In this document: one piece after another, positions 1-8,170 of the stretch
Layout: each line of letters begins with the position of its first letter
Numbering within the stretch: the stretch's first letter is position 1
From: Paralactobacillus_A sp963926925
GTDB lineage: Bacteria; Bacillota; Bacilli; Lactobacillales; Lactobacillaceae
Direction: 5' to 3'
NCBI GenBank assembly: GCA_963926925.1
Contig: CAWUZD010000030.1
Coordinates: forward strand, 1-61,720
DNA: 61,720 nt
Notes under the pieces: model-generated
Database searches by the model: none
Seen by the model: the letters and a program-made list of their open reading frames with translations, nothing else
What the model was told of the DNA's origin: nothing
Program-made: the position numbers and the translations under genes

Positions 1-793
1 CATGACCTTCCTTAGCTTGCGTTGCAGCTTCAGCGAATGTCATATGCATCTTATTCTTAGCCTTTTCTTCGTCATCATTTGAACCGAAGTTAGCGCAGCT
101 AAGTAATAAGTCAGAACCTTCGATAAAGTGTGGTAATTGTGGTGTTGGCCGTGTATCAGTTACCCAGCTAACCCGCAAACCTTTACGAGGTGCACCTAAT
201 ACCATGTCTGGGGTATAAGTCTTACCTTCGAAATCGATTGGTTGATCATCACGTTGTAATTGACCCCAAATCTTCCGTGGCACATCATTTTCTTGTGCTT
301 TCTTAGGATCAAACTTAGGACTCCGCTTTAAATCAACCCGATATGCGAAGTTAGGACGAGTATGTTTAACTGGTAAAGCAGTAATTGATAATTCACCATG
401 AATATACTTGTTATTAATTGGCATTGGTTTGCATGGTTCAGGATCTTCGATAATATTAATGTCATATGCTAACCATGGCATAATTACCCGAAAGCCTTTC
501 ATAACATCTTTAATACCTTTAGGTCCAATAATAGTAATTGGTTCAGTCCGACCAGTATTACTTGTAGTACCTAAAATACCTTGTAAACCAATAACGTGGT
601 CACCATGTAAGTGAGTGATACAAATAACATCCAAAGTCTTAAAACCACTCCGAACCGCACGCATAGAAACGCCAGTTCCTTCACCAGCATCCATTAAAAT
701 TTTACGACCTTTATATTCAATAATTGCTGATGATAAATAACGACCTGGTAATGGAATACTACCACCAGTACCTAATAATGTAACATCTAACAT
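1..793 (-). CDS. RNase Z-like metallo-beta-lactamase-fold hydrolase (3' end outside window)
   Basis: About 264 residues can be read from the ATG at 793 to the window edge, so the C-terminus is missing. The protein starts MLDVTLLGTGGSIPLPGRYLS and carries the metal-binding motif THLHGDHVIGL near residue 65, plus a second conserved block (HMTFAEAA) near the visible end. This is the RNase Z/ElaC branch of the metallo-beta-lactamase fold, which cuts tRNA precursors after the discriminator base using two zinc ions. The sequence differs from the canonical lactobacillar RNase Z, as I recall it, in the glycine-rich opening, so it may be a paralogous hydrolase. A GAAAGGA ribosome binding site sits just upstream of the ATG. 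Fold assignment is secure; the exact substrate is inferred. Confidence 0.8.
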   Translation of the reverse strand, partial: MLDVTLLGTGGSIPLPGRYLSSAIIEYKGRKILMDAGEGTGVSMRAVRSGFKTLDVICITHLHGDHVIGLQGILGTTSNTGRTEPITIIGPKGIKDVMKGFRVIMPWLAYDINIIEDPEPCKPMPINNKYIHGELSITALPVKHTRPNFAYRVDLKRSPKFDPKKAQENDVPRKIWGQLQRDDQPIDFEGKTYTPDMVLGAPRKGLRVSWVTDTRPTPQLPHFIEGSDLLLSCANFGSNDDEEKAKNKMHMTFAEAATQAKEGH

Positions 794-867
794 ATTAGTA
801 TCCTTTCTAAAATAAATTTGCAAAGTGCAGTGAAATACCGGACATTTTGTCTGTCTCTACAGTATTC

Positions 868-900
868 CTTTTTTTAAGAAAATACAAATCATTTTCTTAA
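868..900. terminator. Hairpin between glycosyltransferase and RNase Z-like gene
   Basis: An inverted repeat with arms TTTAAGAAAAT and ATTTTCTTAAA around a 7-nt loop lies just past the end of the GT4 gene. It is flanked by A/T runs that extend the stem, and there is no clean U-tract on the minus strand. It may end the GT4 transcript, but this is weaker than the other terminators in the window. Confidence 0.4.
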
Positions 901-925
901 AAAGACTAAAAAATTGCTACTTTTA

Positions 926-2140
926 TCAATTTTTTGTACTTGTTTGCATAACTTGTTGATATAATTGCCAATAATTTTGGTTCATTTGTGCCTGATCAAA
1001 CTTCATCCCCTGTTGTTGACAAAGTTGGGCTACTTGAGCATTCTTTTGCATTTGTTTAACCGCCGTCAATAAACTTGGCATATCACCACGCGGTACGACA
1101 ATACCTGTTTGTGCAGTTAACATTTCCGCATTACCGCCGGCAGCAAAAGTAACCACCGGCGTTCCACAAACCAGGGATTCAACATTAGTTAGGCCAAATG
1201 TTTCGGCTAAAGTTGGATTAATAAACACATCAGCTTGTTGATAATAATGCGTCAATTGCGCAATATCAGGCACTGGCCCAACAGCATTGATTAATTCACT
1301 TACCTTTTGACCACGCAAATCACCAACTAATGTCAATTGTAATTGTCCATTTAATAATTCTGCTAATTGATTTAAATATGAAAGGCCCTTATTTTCATTC
1401 CAAACACTCGCAACAGCCAAACCACGTTTTGGTAAGTCATGAGCTTGATAAAGAGGTTGTTGTAAGTAATTAGCAAATTGCACTGTATCAATGCCATTAT
1501 AAATAATTTGAACTGGATAATCCTTAAAGAAGGAATGTTTAATTAATGTTGCCATCCATTTCGAAGGTGCTACGAAGTGTAACCGTTGGGGTGATAATTG
1601 GGTAAAAGTACGTTTTTTACGCCAATAATTATGATCCTTACGATTAAATAGCCATGTTTGTGGATAAAGTGACAATTCACTGCGGTGTTGAATCGTCGTT
1701 GGCACTTGATTACCTTCTAACGCCATAATGGCAGCATGCGGTGAAAGTGACCAAATATCATGTAATGTCCAAATTACTTGTGCTTTACTATGATGAGCTA
1801 AATAATCAAATAATTCCGCCACATTAATATAATAACCATGCAAATTATGTAAATGAATCACATCAGGTTGAAAGTTATCAATGACTTTTAATAATTTTTT
1901 AGTTGGTTGTCGAGAAGCAAAGCCGGAATTATCAAATAAGCGTGTTTCTAAAGCCGCTTCATAAAAATTAAATTTGCCATGACCAATGCGATATAGGGCA
2001 AATGGCGCTTCTGCTTCACCACGACCATAACAAACTAAAACTTCAGCACCATGATGTTGCGCATATTCTGCCAAATCACTAACAATTTTTCCCGTACTAC
2101 CAAAATTAACAACGGAGTTAATTTCTAATAAGCGCATCAT
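926..2140 (-). CDS. Family 4 glycosyltransferase
   Basis: A GT-B fold glycosyltransferase of about 404 residues, the usual length for GT4. The N-terminal acceptor domain has the glycine-rich opening FGSTGKI near residue 15 and the HLHNLHG and TLHDIW segments found in polysaccharide GT4 enzymes. The C-terminal donor domain has the EX7E signature (E313 and E321, within AETFGLTNVE) followed by CGTPVV and GGNAEM. It probably transfers a sugar from a nucleotide donor onto a lipid-linked or surface glycan; donor and acceptor cannot be told from sequence. The longer frame begins with GTG at 2146, but ATG at 2140 (or 2137) is better placed relative to the AGAAAG ribosome binding site. Divergent from the O-antigen ligase-like gene. 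Confidence 0.85.
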   Translation of the reverse strand: MMRLLEINSVVNFGSTGKIVSDLAEYAQHHGAEVLVCYGRGEAEAPFALYRIGHGKFNFYEAALETRLFDNSGFASRQPTKKLLKVIDNFQPDVIHLHNLHGYYINVAELFDYLAHHSKAQVIWTLHDIWSLSPHAAIMALEGNQVPTTIQHRSELSLYPQTWLFNRKDHNYWRKKRTFTQLSPQRLHFVAPSKWMATLIKHSFFKDYPVQIIYNGIDTVQFANYLQQPLYQAHDLPKRGLAVASVWNENKGLSYLNQLAELLNGQLQLTLVGDLRGQKVSELINAVGPVPDIAQLTHYYQQADVFINPTLAETFGLTNVESLVCGTPVVTFAAGGNAEMLTAQTGIVVPRGDMPSLLTAVKQMQKNAQVAQLCQQQGMKFDQAQMNQNYWQLYQQVMQTSTKN

Positions 2141-2183
2141 TGTCACTTCTTTCTTATATTATTCTTATTTTTCTAAAGTCATT

Positions 2184-2213
2184 TTGCCAAATGCGAATAT
2201 TATTTCATATAAT
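2184..2213 (+). promoter_or_regulatory. Predicted sigma-A promoter of the O-antigen ligase-like gene
   Basis: A TTGCCA -35 box (2184-2189) and a perfect TATAAT -10 box (2208-2213) are separated by 18 nt. They lie about 20 nt before the AAGGA ribosome binding site of the gene starting at 2245. Confidence 0.6.
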
Positions 2214-2244
2214 AAAATTACTAATTTAAATAAGGATGTTCATT

Positions 2245-3579
2245 ATGCGTACAAATAAGAAATCTTTAGCAACAATCATCATTACCATGTTAATGATTGT
2301 TTGCTCACAACTAACATTACAACTACATAGTAACATTGCCGCTAACGGTTCTACCAAAATTTACTTAATTGAAATTGTTATCTTTGTTTGGAGTATTTGG
2401 GTCGTTGGCTGGCGTGAATTACTGCAACGTCGGATTAAAAATTTATCACCATTAGCAAAAATGAATCTGTTGTTATTATTTATTTTTGCTGGTTATTATC
2501 TGGCTACAATGATCTATCATTACTGTCAGCACATGCCATTAACAAGTAGTTTTTATTTAGCACGCATCATGATTGAAATGTGCTGTGTTGTTTTAATCAT
2601 TAGTTATTATCACGTTAATGCACGTGATATCTTTACTGGTGCATTACTAGCCATCTTCATTGGTACCTTAGGCCAATACTTCACACTCTTCTTCGGTAGT
2701 GGTGACTTACGTGGCGGAACTGTTAATATGCTTAGCAACTCAGTTACCATGTACACTTGCCAAATTTTATTAATTCCGAGCATGATTTACTATTCACAGC
2801 AATCATTAGCTAAATGGTTACGTTATATCAACTATGCAACCTTACTATTAATTTGGCCAACATTACTGCTTACCGGTTCACGAATGGCCTTACCATTAGG
2901 ATTATTAGTGCTAGTGTTATCGCTACTCTTATTCGTTCACCGGGCTAAATCATTCTGGCTATTATTAGGCGCAAATGGTCTTACTTTAGGCATTGCCTTT
3001 GTTTTAATTGCTAGTGTTTGTGGTCCAATGAATAAGAATAACCTTGAACGGTCTGTTTATGAACCAGTCGCCATTTATAATAAAATTACTCCTGATACTT
3101 TGCATTTGCATATGAATCAATTATTGCAAATTAATGAACCACATCATGAAATGCCTAAGAATAAAAAGAAAACAGCTGATAACACAATCAGAGTAAGTAA
3201 TGATATGCGTAAAGTTATTAATAGTAAGGCAATTGCTACCATTACTAAAAATAATCAAAACCTCTGGATTGGGATTGGCATGTCATCTGTTTATACGCAT
3301 CACTGGGGTTACCAAAAGCCACATAACTTATTCTTATTATTCTTATTACCATTTGGCATTATTGGATTAATCATTTGTTACTTAATCATTTTAATGCCGT
3401 TAATTGTGGCAACAACCGTTAAAAAGTATCGTAATCCCCAACACATTTTATTAATTCTAATGACACTTTTACCAGTATTAATTGTTAGCACCAGCCAACC
3501 AACTTTGGGAGTGTTAGTCATTAATTTAATGTTAATTAGTTTAACCAGTAGTATTGCAAATAACGAAAAAGGTCTGTGA
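2245..3579 (+). CDS. O-antigen ligase-like polytopic membrane protein
   Basis: About 444 residues with roughly ten hydrophobic segments. A large extracytoplasmic loop lies near residues 265-345 and carries the pattern WIGIGMSS...YQKPHNLFL, which resembles the Wzy/WaaL (Wzy_C) signature where a conserved His-Asn precedes a membrane helix. Such proteins polymerise or ligate lipid-linked glycans at the outer face of the membrane. Its position between a GT4 and a GT2 gene supports a surface-polysaccharide role, but polymerase and ligase activity cannot be separated. An ATG at 2236 overlaps the AAGGA ribosome binding site itself, so the start at 2245, 8 nt behind it, is preferred. The stop codon lies inside the terminator stem. 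Confidence 0.75.
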   Translation: MRTNKKSLATIIITMLMIVCSQLTLQLHSNIAANGSTKIYLIEIVIFVWSIWVVGWRELLQRRIKNLSPLAKMNLLLLFIFAGYYLATMIYHYCQHMPLTSSFYLARIMIEMCCVVLIISYYHVNARDIFTGALLAIFIGTLGQYFTLFFGSGDLRGGTVNMLSNSVTMYTCQILLIPSMIYYSQQSLAKWLRYINYATLLLIWPTLLLTGSRMALPLGLLVLVLSLLLFVHRAKSFWLLLGANGLTLGIAFVLIASVCGPMNKNNLERSVYEPVAIYNKITPDTLHLHMNQLLQINEPHHEMPKNKKKTADNTIRVSNDMRKVINSKAIATITKNNQNLWIGIGMSSVYTHHWGYQKPHNLFLLFLLPFGIIGLIICYLIILMPLIVATTVKKYRNPQHILLILMTLLPVLIVSTSQPTLGVLVINLMLISLTSSIANNEKGL

Positions 3580-3598
3580 TAATCACAGACCTTTTTTT
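3566..3598. terminator. Bidirectional terminator between convergent genes
   Basis: Arms AAAAAGGTCTGTGA and TCACAGACCTTTTT surround a 3-nt loop, with a T run on each strand. The hairpin overlaps the stop codons of both convergent genes (ends 3579 and 3597). Confidence 0.9.
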
Positions 3599-4625
3599 AT
3601 GGACGATTTAAATATTCAATGTGTTTAATCTTACGTTGTAATAACAATGCCGCTAACTTATACAAGTGACCATGCGAATGTTTAATCATCGCCACTAGTG
3701 GACGACTCGGCATCTTGTATATTTCCGGAACAATTTCTTGAACTTCAGCATCCCAGCCCATTAATTGTTGCTTGCGCATCATTGATGGTGGAAATGATAA
3801 CCATAGATAATATTGAATTTCAATAATGCGATGTAAACAACGTTGTTCATAAAGTAATTTAGTTGCTGATAATGACCGTTTATATAAATCATAATTAGCA
3901 ATACATGCTTTAATGATTTGGTAATGCTGTGCTAAGTGATCTTGGGTTGTTTTAACATTTAATGTTAAATTCTGGGGATCAAAATTAATATGATAAACAT
4001 AAACTTCATTTTTTAAAAAGACAACACTTTGAATTGCCCGAATGGGATAAAGCACATAGGCTTCATCAACATAATAAAGATTATCATCAAAGTGAATCTT
4101 ATTTTCAGCAAATAAGCTGGTACGATATGTGATTTCACAAAACGGAATTGTCCGTTCTAAGTTTAATTCATCAAATTGATATTCATGTTGGGTAACATAG
4201 CGATTAAACAAATGTTCACCAAAAATATCCTGCTTCATATTGTCGCCGTTAAATTGAATATAAGGATTAACAACCATGTCAATTGCAGTATGACCTTGTA
4301 AATAATTAACAAGCGTCACTAAGCCCATGGTATTAACCCAGTCATGACCTTCAACAATTTTAACGTAATTACCTTGTGCACTGGCAATGGCTTGATTTAG
4401 AGTCGCACCATGAGCTAAAGGATCAGCTTTCAAAACATGAATTGTTTCTGGATACTTTTGTACATATTCATATGCAGTCGCTAATGTATCATCGGTGGCA
4501 CCCGCATCAAGAATCATAATTTCAATTAATGGCATAATGTCATCATTAATTAACGTTGGTAAACATGTACTTAAATTTTCTTCATTAGCATAAATGGGAA
4601 TAATAATTGTTAATACTTTGGTCAT
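3597..4625 (-). CDS. Family 2 glycosyltransferase with an altered acidic motif
   Basis: A GT-A fold glycosyltransferase of 342 residues. The N-terminus LTIIIPIYANEENLSTCLPTL and the HGATLNQAI...GNYVKIV block match the GT2 subgroup that normally reads GKYFKVIDGDDWV. Here the acidic metal/nucleotide site reads VEGHDWV (residues 91-97), so the first acidic position is Glu and the middle one His. The C-terminal half is a helical domain without clear membrane spans. It likely adds a sugar to a cell-surface glycan. Ribosome binding site GGTGGG lies about 8 nt before ATG 4625. It is convergent with the O-antigen ligase-like gene. Confidence 0.8.
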   Translation of the reverse strand: MTKVLTIIIPIYANEENLSTCLPTLINDDIMPLIEIMILDAGATDDTLATAYEYVQKYPETIHVLKADPLAHGATLNQAIASAQGNYVKIVEGHDWVNTMGLVTLVNYLQGHTAIDMVVNPYIQFNGDNMKQDIFGEHLFNRYVTQHEYQFDELNLERTIPFCEITYRTSLFAENKIHFDDNLYYVDEAYVLYPIRAIQSVVFLKNEVYVYHINFDPQNLTLNVKTTQDHLAQHYQIIKACIANYDLYKRSLSATKLLYEQRCLHRIIEIQYYLWLSFPPSMMRKQQLMGWDAEVQEIVPEIYKMPSRPLVAMIKHSHGHLYKLAALLLQRKIKHIEYLNRP

Positions 4626-4656
4626 AAATGTCCCACCATTTCATTACAAAATAATA

Positions 4657-4682
4657 GAGCATTGAAAAAACTCTCAATGCTC
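4657..4682 (-). terminator. Terminator after the GNAT gene
   Basis: Inverted repeat GAGCATTGA/TCAATGCTC with an 8-nt loop, followed on the minus strand by TATTATTTTG. It ends the ung-pta-tsaE-GNAT transcript. Confidence 0.65.
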
Positions 4683-4709
4683 ATCTTAATGCAATTATTA
4701 CTACTTTGT

Positions 4710-5234
4710 CTAACAATGATTAATCATCATTGCCATTAAAACAACTGGAATATCACCAACTTGGTCATCAAAATAACCGCGTTGCATCACTGCTTCATCC
4801 TGGAAACCAAATTCATGATATAAAGCAATCGCACGCTGATTACGTTGTTGCACCGTTAATTCTAAGCGGTGAATCATTGGTATATGCTGAACCCAATCAA
4901 TTGCTGTTGCCATTAAAAGATGACCTAATCCATAATGCCAATAATCCTTAAGCACCGCAATGCCTAACTCACCAATATGGCACATATGATAGTCACTAGC
5001 AGCACTGATTCTAACAAAACCAATTAATTGTTCACCTAAAGCCGCGACAAACATCGCATTATTCGGTGAATTAAGCACAGCATTGATTTCTAAGGCTTCA
5101 CTTTGTTCATCTAATTCCAAACCGTTGTCAAACGTTACAAAGGATGTTTCCGTTTGTAACTGGCGAACAAGACGTAATAAGGCCGCCGCATCAGTTGGTT
5201 TAATACTTCTAATTACAACATCTTCACTAGCCAT
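4710..5234 (-). CDS. GNAT family N-acetyltransferase
   Basis: 174 residues with the Gcn5-related acetyltransferase fold. A beta-strand (GELGIAVLKDYWHYGLGHLLM, about residues 88-108) carries the acetyl-CoA pyrophosphate loop, here YGLGHLL, and the late motif NQRAIALYHEFGF (about residues 133-145) is typical of motif B. The acceptor is unknown. It could be a RimL-like protein acetyltransferase, but no RimI-specific feature is evident. The ATG overlaps the tsaE stop codon by 8 nt (ATGGCTAG), so the two genes are translationally coupled. Confidence 0.8.
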   Translation of the reverse strand: MASEDVVIRSIKPTDAAALLRLVRQLQTETSFVTFDNGLELDEQSEALEINAVLNSPNNAMFVAALGEQLIGFVRISAASDYHMCHIGELGIAVLKDYWHYGLGHLLMATAIDWVQHIPMIHRLELTVQQRNQRAIALYHEFGFQDEAVMQRGYFDDQVGDIPVVLMAMMINHC

Positions 5235-5700
5235 TAATAGCTTGCTCCAATTGTGTAATTAACTTTTGATAAAGTTCACCACGGGCTTCAAATTGTAACT
5301 GGCGCCGATCATCATTATTTTCATCTTTAATAAAATGAATTGTTAAATATTCATCAGGTAATAAGTGTTCAACAAATTGTGACCATTCAACAATGCTAAC
5401 GCCATCACCATCAAAATATTCTTCTAAGCCCAAGTCATCGGCACCGCCTTCTTCAAGCCGATAAACATCCATATGATAAAGCGGAATCTTACCTTCAGGA
5501 TATTCCCGAATTAACGTAAAGGTTGGGCTCTTAACATAACGTTTAATACCAAGTGCTTGGGCAACACCCTTCGTAAAGGTTGTCTTCCCAGCACCAAGTT
5601 CACCATCAAGTAAAATTACCATCCCTGGCTTAACTAATTTACCTAATTGCTCGCCTAAAGCAATTGTTGCAGCGGCATCATTAGTAGTAACTGTTAACAT
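5227..5700 (-). CDS. tsaE: tRNA threonylcarbamoyladenosine biosynthesis ATPase TsaE
   Basis: 157 residues, the normal family length. It has a P-loop GELGAGKTTF at about residues 33-42 and the following KSPTFTLIREY segment and VEWSQ block conserved in TsaE/YjeE. TsaE works with TsaB and TsaD to place threonylcarbamoyl on A37 of ANN-decoding tRNAs, resetting the complex by ATP hydrolysis. It sits between pta and the GNAT gene, an order common in lactobacilli. A GGAAG ribosome binding site precedes ATG 5700. Confidence 0.95.
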   Translation of the reverse strand: MLTVTTNDAAATIALGEQLGKLVKPGMVILLDGELGAGKTTFTKGVAQALGIKRYVKSPTFTLIREYPEGKIPLYHMDVYRLEEGGADDLGLEEYFDGDGVSIVEWSQFVEHLLPDEYLTIHFIKDENNDDRRQLQFEARGELYQKLITQLEQAING

Positions 5701-5716
5701 CTTTTTAATTCTTCCT

Positions 5717-6691
5717 TTATTTCAATAAAGATTGAGCAGCAGTGATAATTGCTGTCTTATAAGCATCTTCTGCACTAGCGCCCCGTGATAAGTCAGAAAC
5801 TGGCTTATTTAAACCTTGTAAAACTGGTCCAATAGCTTCAAAATTACCTAACCGTTGGGCAATCTTATAACCAATATTACCAGATTGTAATTCTGGGAAA
5901 ATATAAACTGTTGCATGACCAGCAATATCAGAACCTGGAGCTTTTTGTGCACCAACTTTTGGTACATAGGCAGCATCAAATTGTAATTCACCATCAAGTG
6001 GTAAGGCGGGATCCATTTGATGAGCTAGTTTAGTAGCTTCTTGTACTTTAACAACAGCATCCCCATGACCAGAACCTTTCGTAGAATAACTAAGCATGGC
6101 TACCCGTGGTTCAATATCAAACAAGGTAGCAGTTTTAGCTGATTCAACTGCCATTTCAGCTAATTGTTGGGCTGTTGGATCAATGTTAATGGCACAATCC
6201 GCAAATAAGTAACGTTCATCATCCCGTTGCATAATCATCGCACCGCTTGTCCGACTGATGCCTGGTTTTGTTTTAATAATTTGTAAAGCAGGCCGTACTG
6301 TATCACCAGTTGGATGAACAATGCCAGATACCATCCCATCTGCTTGGTCCATGTAAACTAACATGGTTCCAAAGTAATTGACATTCAATAATTGTTGTTC
6401 AGCTTCATCATGAGTTGCTTTACCAGCACGCCGTTCAACAAATGCATCTACCATCTTTTCATAGTCAGCATAATTATTCGAATCAATCATTTGTGCACCA
6501 TCAATATCAAAATGATGATCATTAGCAACTTGCTTAATTTTTTGAACATCACCTAACAAGATAGGTTGAACTAATTGATCATGAATTAAATTAGCAACAG
6601 CTTCCAAAATCCGTGGTTCTTCACCTTCAGGAAAAACAATGCGGATATTCTTATCACTAATTTTTTGTTTTAAACTTGCAAATAATTCCAT
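5717..6691 (-). CDS. pta: Phosphate acetyltransferase
   Basis: 324 residues, the short single-domain form of Pta that interconverts acetyl-CoA plus phosphate with acetyl phosphate plus CoA. Visible family blocks are RIVFPEGEEPRILEA near the N-terminus, DGMVSGIVHPTGDTVRPALQ and MLSYSTKGSGHG. In lactic acid bacteria it links the phosphoketolase or pyruvate branches to acetate kinase or ethanol formation. The open frame extends to a GTG at 6700, but the TAGGAG ribosome binding site is 8 nt before ATG 6691, so that start is used. Lies 16 nt upstream of tsaE and 22 nt downstream of ung. Confidence 0.95.
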   Translation of the reverse strand: MELFASLKQKISDKNIRIVFPEGEEPRILEAVANLIHDQLVQPILLGDVQKIKQVANDHHFDIDGAQMIDSNNYADYEKMVDAFVERRAGKATHDEAEQQLLNVNYFGTMLVYMDQADGMVSGIVHPTGDTVRPALQIIKTKPGISRTSGAMIMQRDDERYLFADCAINIDPTAQQLAEMAVESAKTATLFDIEPRVAMLSYSTKGSGHGDAVVKVQEATKLAHQMDPALPLDGELQFDAAYVPKVGAQKAPGSDIAGHATVYIFPELQSGNIGYKIAQRLGNFEAIGPVLQGLNKPVSDLSRGASAEDAYKTAIITAAQSLLK

Positions 6692-6713
6692 TATTATCAC
6701 TCCTACTTATCGA

Positions 6714-7424
6714 TTAAGATGCACTATTGGCATTAACATTATTAACATTGGCTGGTAATTGCCAATCAATTGGTTTTTCACCCCATTTTTCTAAAATCGC
6801 ATTTGTACGTGAAAATGGTCGTGAACCAAAGAAACCCCGGTTAGCAGAAAATGGACTAGGATGAGCCGAAGCAATTACCGCATTCTTCGATTCATCAATT
6901 AACGCCCGTTTAGCTTTAGCAGCATTTCCCCATAAAATAAAGACTACATGACCACGGTCAGACAAGGCCTTAATTGCCGCATCAGTTAGTTGTTCCCAAC
7001 CTTTACCACGATGTGAAAAAGCTTCACCACGCCGGACGGTTAAAACTGAATTTAGTAATAACACGCCTTGATCAGCCCAGTGTTTCAAGTAACCATGGTT
7101 AACTGGTTTAATTCCACAATCATCTTGTAATTCTTTATAAATATTTACTAATGATGGCGGAATCTTAACACCTGGTTGAACAGCAAAACTTGCTCCCACG
7201 GCTTGATGTGGTTCATGATATGGATCTTGACCTAAAATAACTACCTTGGTTTTATCAAATGGTGTCCATTCAAAGGCCTGAAAAATATGATACATATCAG
7301 GATAAATCGTATGGGTTTGGTACTCATGTTTCAAAAATTCGCGTAATTTTTGATAATATGGTTGGTCAAATTGACTTTGCAAAACTTGCTGCCAATCATT
7401 GTGAATTAGTACTTTATTAGTCAT
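6714..7424 (-). CDS. ung: Uracil-DNA glycosylase
   Basis: 236 residues of a family 1 uracil-DNA glycosylase, which removes uracil from DNA as the first step of base excision repair. The water-activating motif GQDPYHEPHQAVGASFAV is at about residues 65-82 and the DNA-intercalating loop HPSPFSANRGFFGS is near residue 190. LLLNSVLTV, the uracil-binding Asn strand, lies between them. The open frame begins at 7451, but the AAAGGTGG ribosome binding site points to ATG 7424. Confidence 0.95.
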   Translation of the reverse strand: MTNKVLIHNDWQQVLQSQFDQPYYQKLREFLKHEYQTHTIYPDMYHIFQAFEWTPFDKTKVVILGQDPYHEPHQAVGASFAVQPGVKIPPSLVNIYKELQDDCGIKPVNHGYLKHWADQGVLLLNSVLTVRRGEAFSHRGKGWEQLTDAAIKALSDRGHVVFILWGNAAKAKRALIDESKNAVIASAHPSPFSANRGFFGSRPFSRTNAILEKWGEKPIDWQLPANVNNVNANSAS

Positions 7425-7495
7425 TAAGTTACACCACCTTTCACTAAACATGCTAAAGTTATTATAAAGGTTTATTAAAAAAGGGGGAAATAATT

Positions 7496-7999
7496 ATTAT
7501 TAATTTATATTTAACTAATAATGATAAAGCTAGTAACGTTTATTTAATCACTAACACAAAACATCAACCACAATACATGTTAAGCGGACGCTTTGGCATG
7601 AAAAACAGTGGCTTCACTCTTTATGATATCAATAATCAAATGCTTGGTTCAATCATTCAGCAAGATACTAGTATTTTCCCACACTTCATTTTAAGAACTT
7701 CATCTCATGAAGCGAAATTATTTCACTATCATTTAATTAAAAACTTTGGCTATTTAACTGATCTGCAATGGTTCATTGTGGAACGTGGTCAACGTTATCA
7801 TGTTTACCATTTTCATCAAAAAATTATGATAATTCATGCCATTATGACAATTTATGGCAGTAGTTTGCATATCCAAATTAATAATCAGGATGACGTTGCG
7901 ACATGCTTATTAGTTGCTTGTGCAATTAATAGTTGGCAACGGTTGCGGACACGTAAACGTTATCGCTTAAAATTACATAGTAATTGCTATGTTAATTAG
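7496..7999 (+). CDS. Uncharacterised protein, possibly LURP-one/YxjI-like, with apparent ATT start
   Basis: I do not recognise this gene firmly. The ATG at 7577 has no ribosome binding site. The same frame is open back to 7457 and reads sensible peptide (INLYLTNN...VYLITN), and a strong purine run AAGGGGG (7481-7487) lies 8 nt before ATT at 7496. No ATG, GTG or TTG occurs in frame in that stretch. The proposed product is 167 residues; the conservative version from 7577 is 140. The pattern SGRFGMKNSGFTLYDINNQMLGSI resembles small lactobacillar LURP-one/YxjI-like proteins of unknown function. No signal peptide or membrane segment is clear. It is divergent from ung. Confidence 0.55.
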   Translation: MINLYLTNNDKASNVYLITNTKHQPQYMLSGRFGMKNSGFTLYDINNQMLGSIIQQDTSIFPHFILRTSSHEAKLFHYHLIKNFGYLTDLQWFIVERGQRYHVYHFHQKIMIIHAIMTIYGSSLHIQINNQDDVATCLLVACAINSWQRLRTRKRYRLKLHSNCYVN

Positions 8000-8063
8000 G
8001 TAAAAATCATTTTAATAATAACATTGATATCATTTTGTAATATTTTTTACGAAATTATTACAT

Positions 8064-8078
8064 TTATCCACCGGATAA
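8064..8078. promoter_or_regulatory. Palindrome TTATCCACCGGATAA upstream of the ABC transporter operon
   Basis: Perfect 6-bp inverted repeat with a 3-nt spacer about 90 nt before the transporter start. It may be an operator; the binding protein is unknown. Confidence 0.4.
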
Positions 8079-8127
8079 TCCATAAAATTTAATATTTTTG
8101 CGTTAAAATATTTAAAGATTTATTTGC

Positions 8128-8140
8128 GATGATTATCATC
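8128..8140. promoter_or_regulatory. Palindrome GATGATTATCATC upstream of the ABC transporter operon
   Basis: Perfect 6-bp inverted repeat around one central base, 13 nt before the AAAGGAG ribosome binding site of the ATPase gene. Its position between promoter and start suits a repressor operator, but the regulator is unknown. Confidence 0.4.
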
Positions 8141-8170
8141 AGTAATTTTGGTTAAAGGAGCTTTATAAAT

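Noticed and set aside
408..614. Open frame on the plus strand within the RNase Z-like gene
   Set aside because: It is antisense to a well-supported conserved protein with the HxHxDH motif, and has no ribosome binding site.
829..866. Nested inverted repeat upstream of the RNase Z-like gene (GACA/TGTC within GAATAC/GTATTTC)
   Set aside because: Arms are short and partly mismatched; not enough to call an operator or riboswitch.
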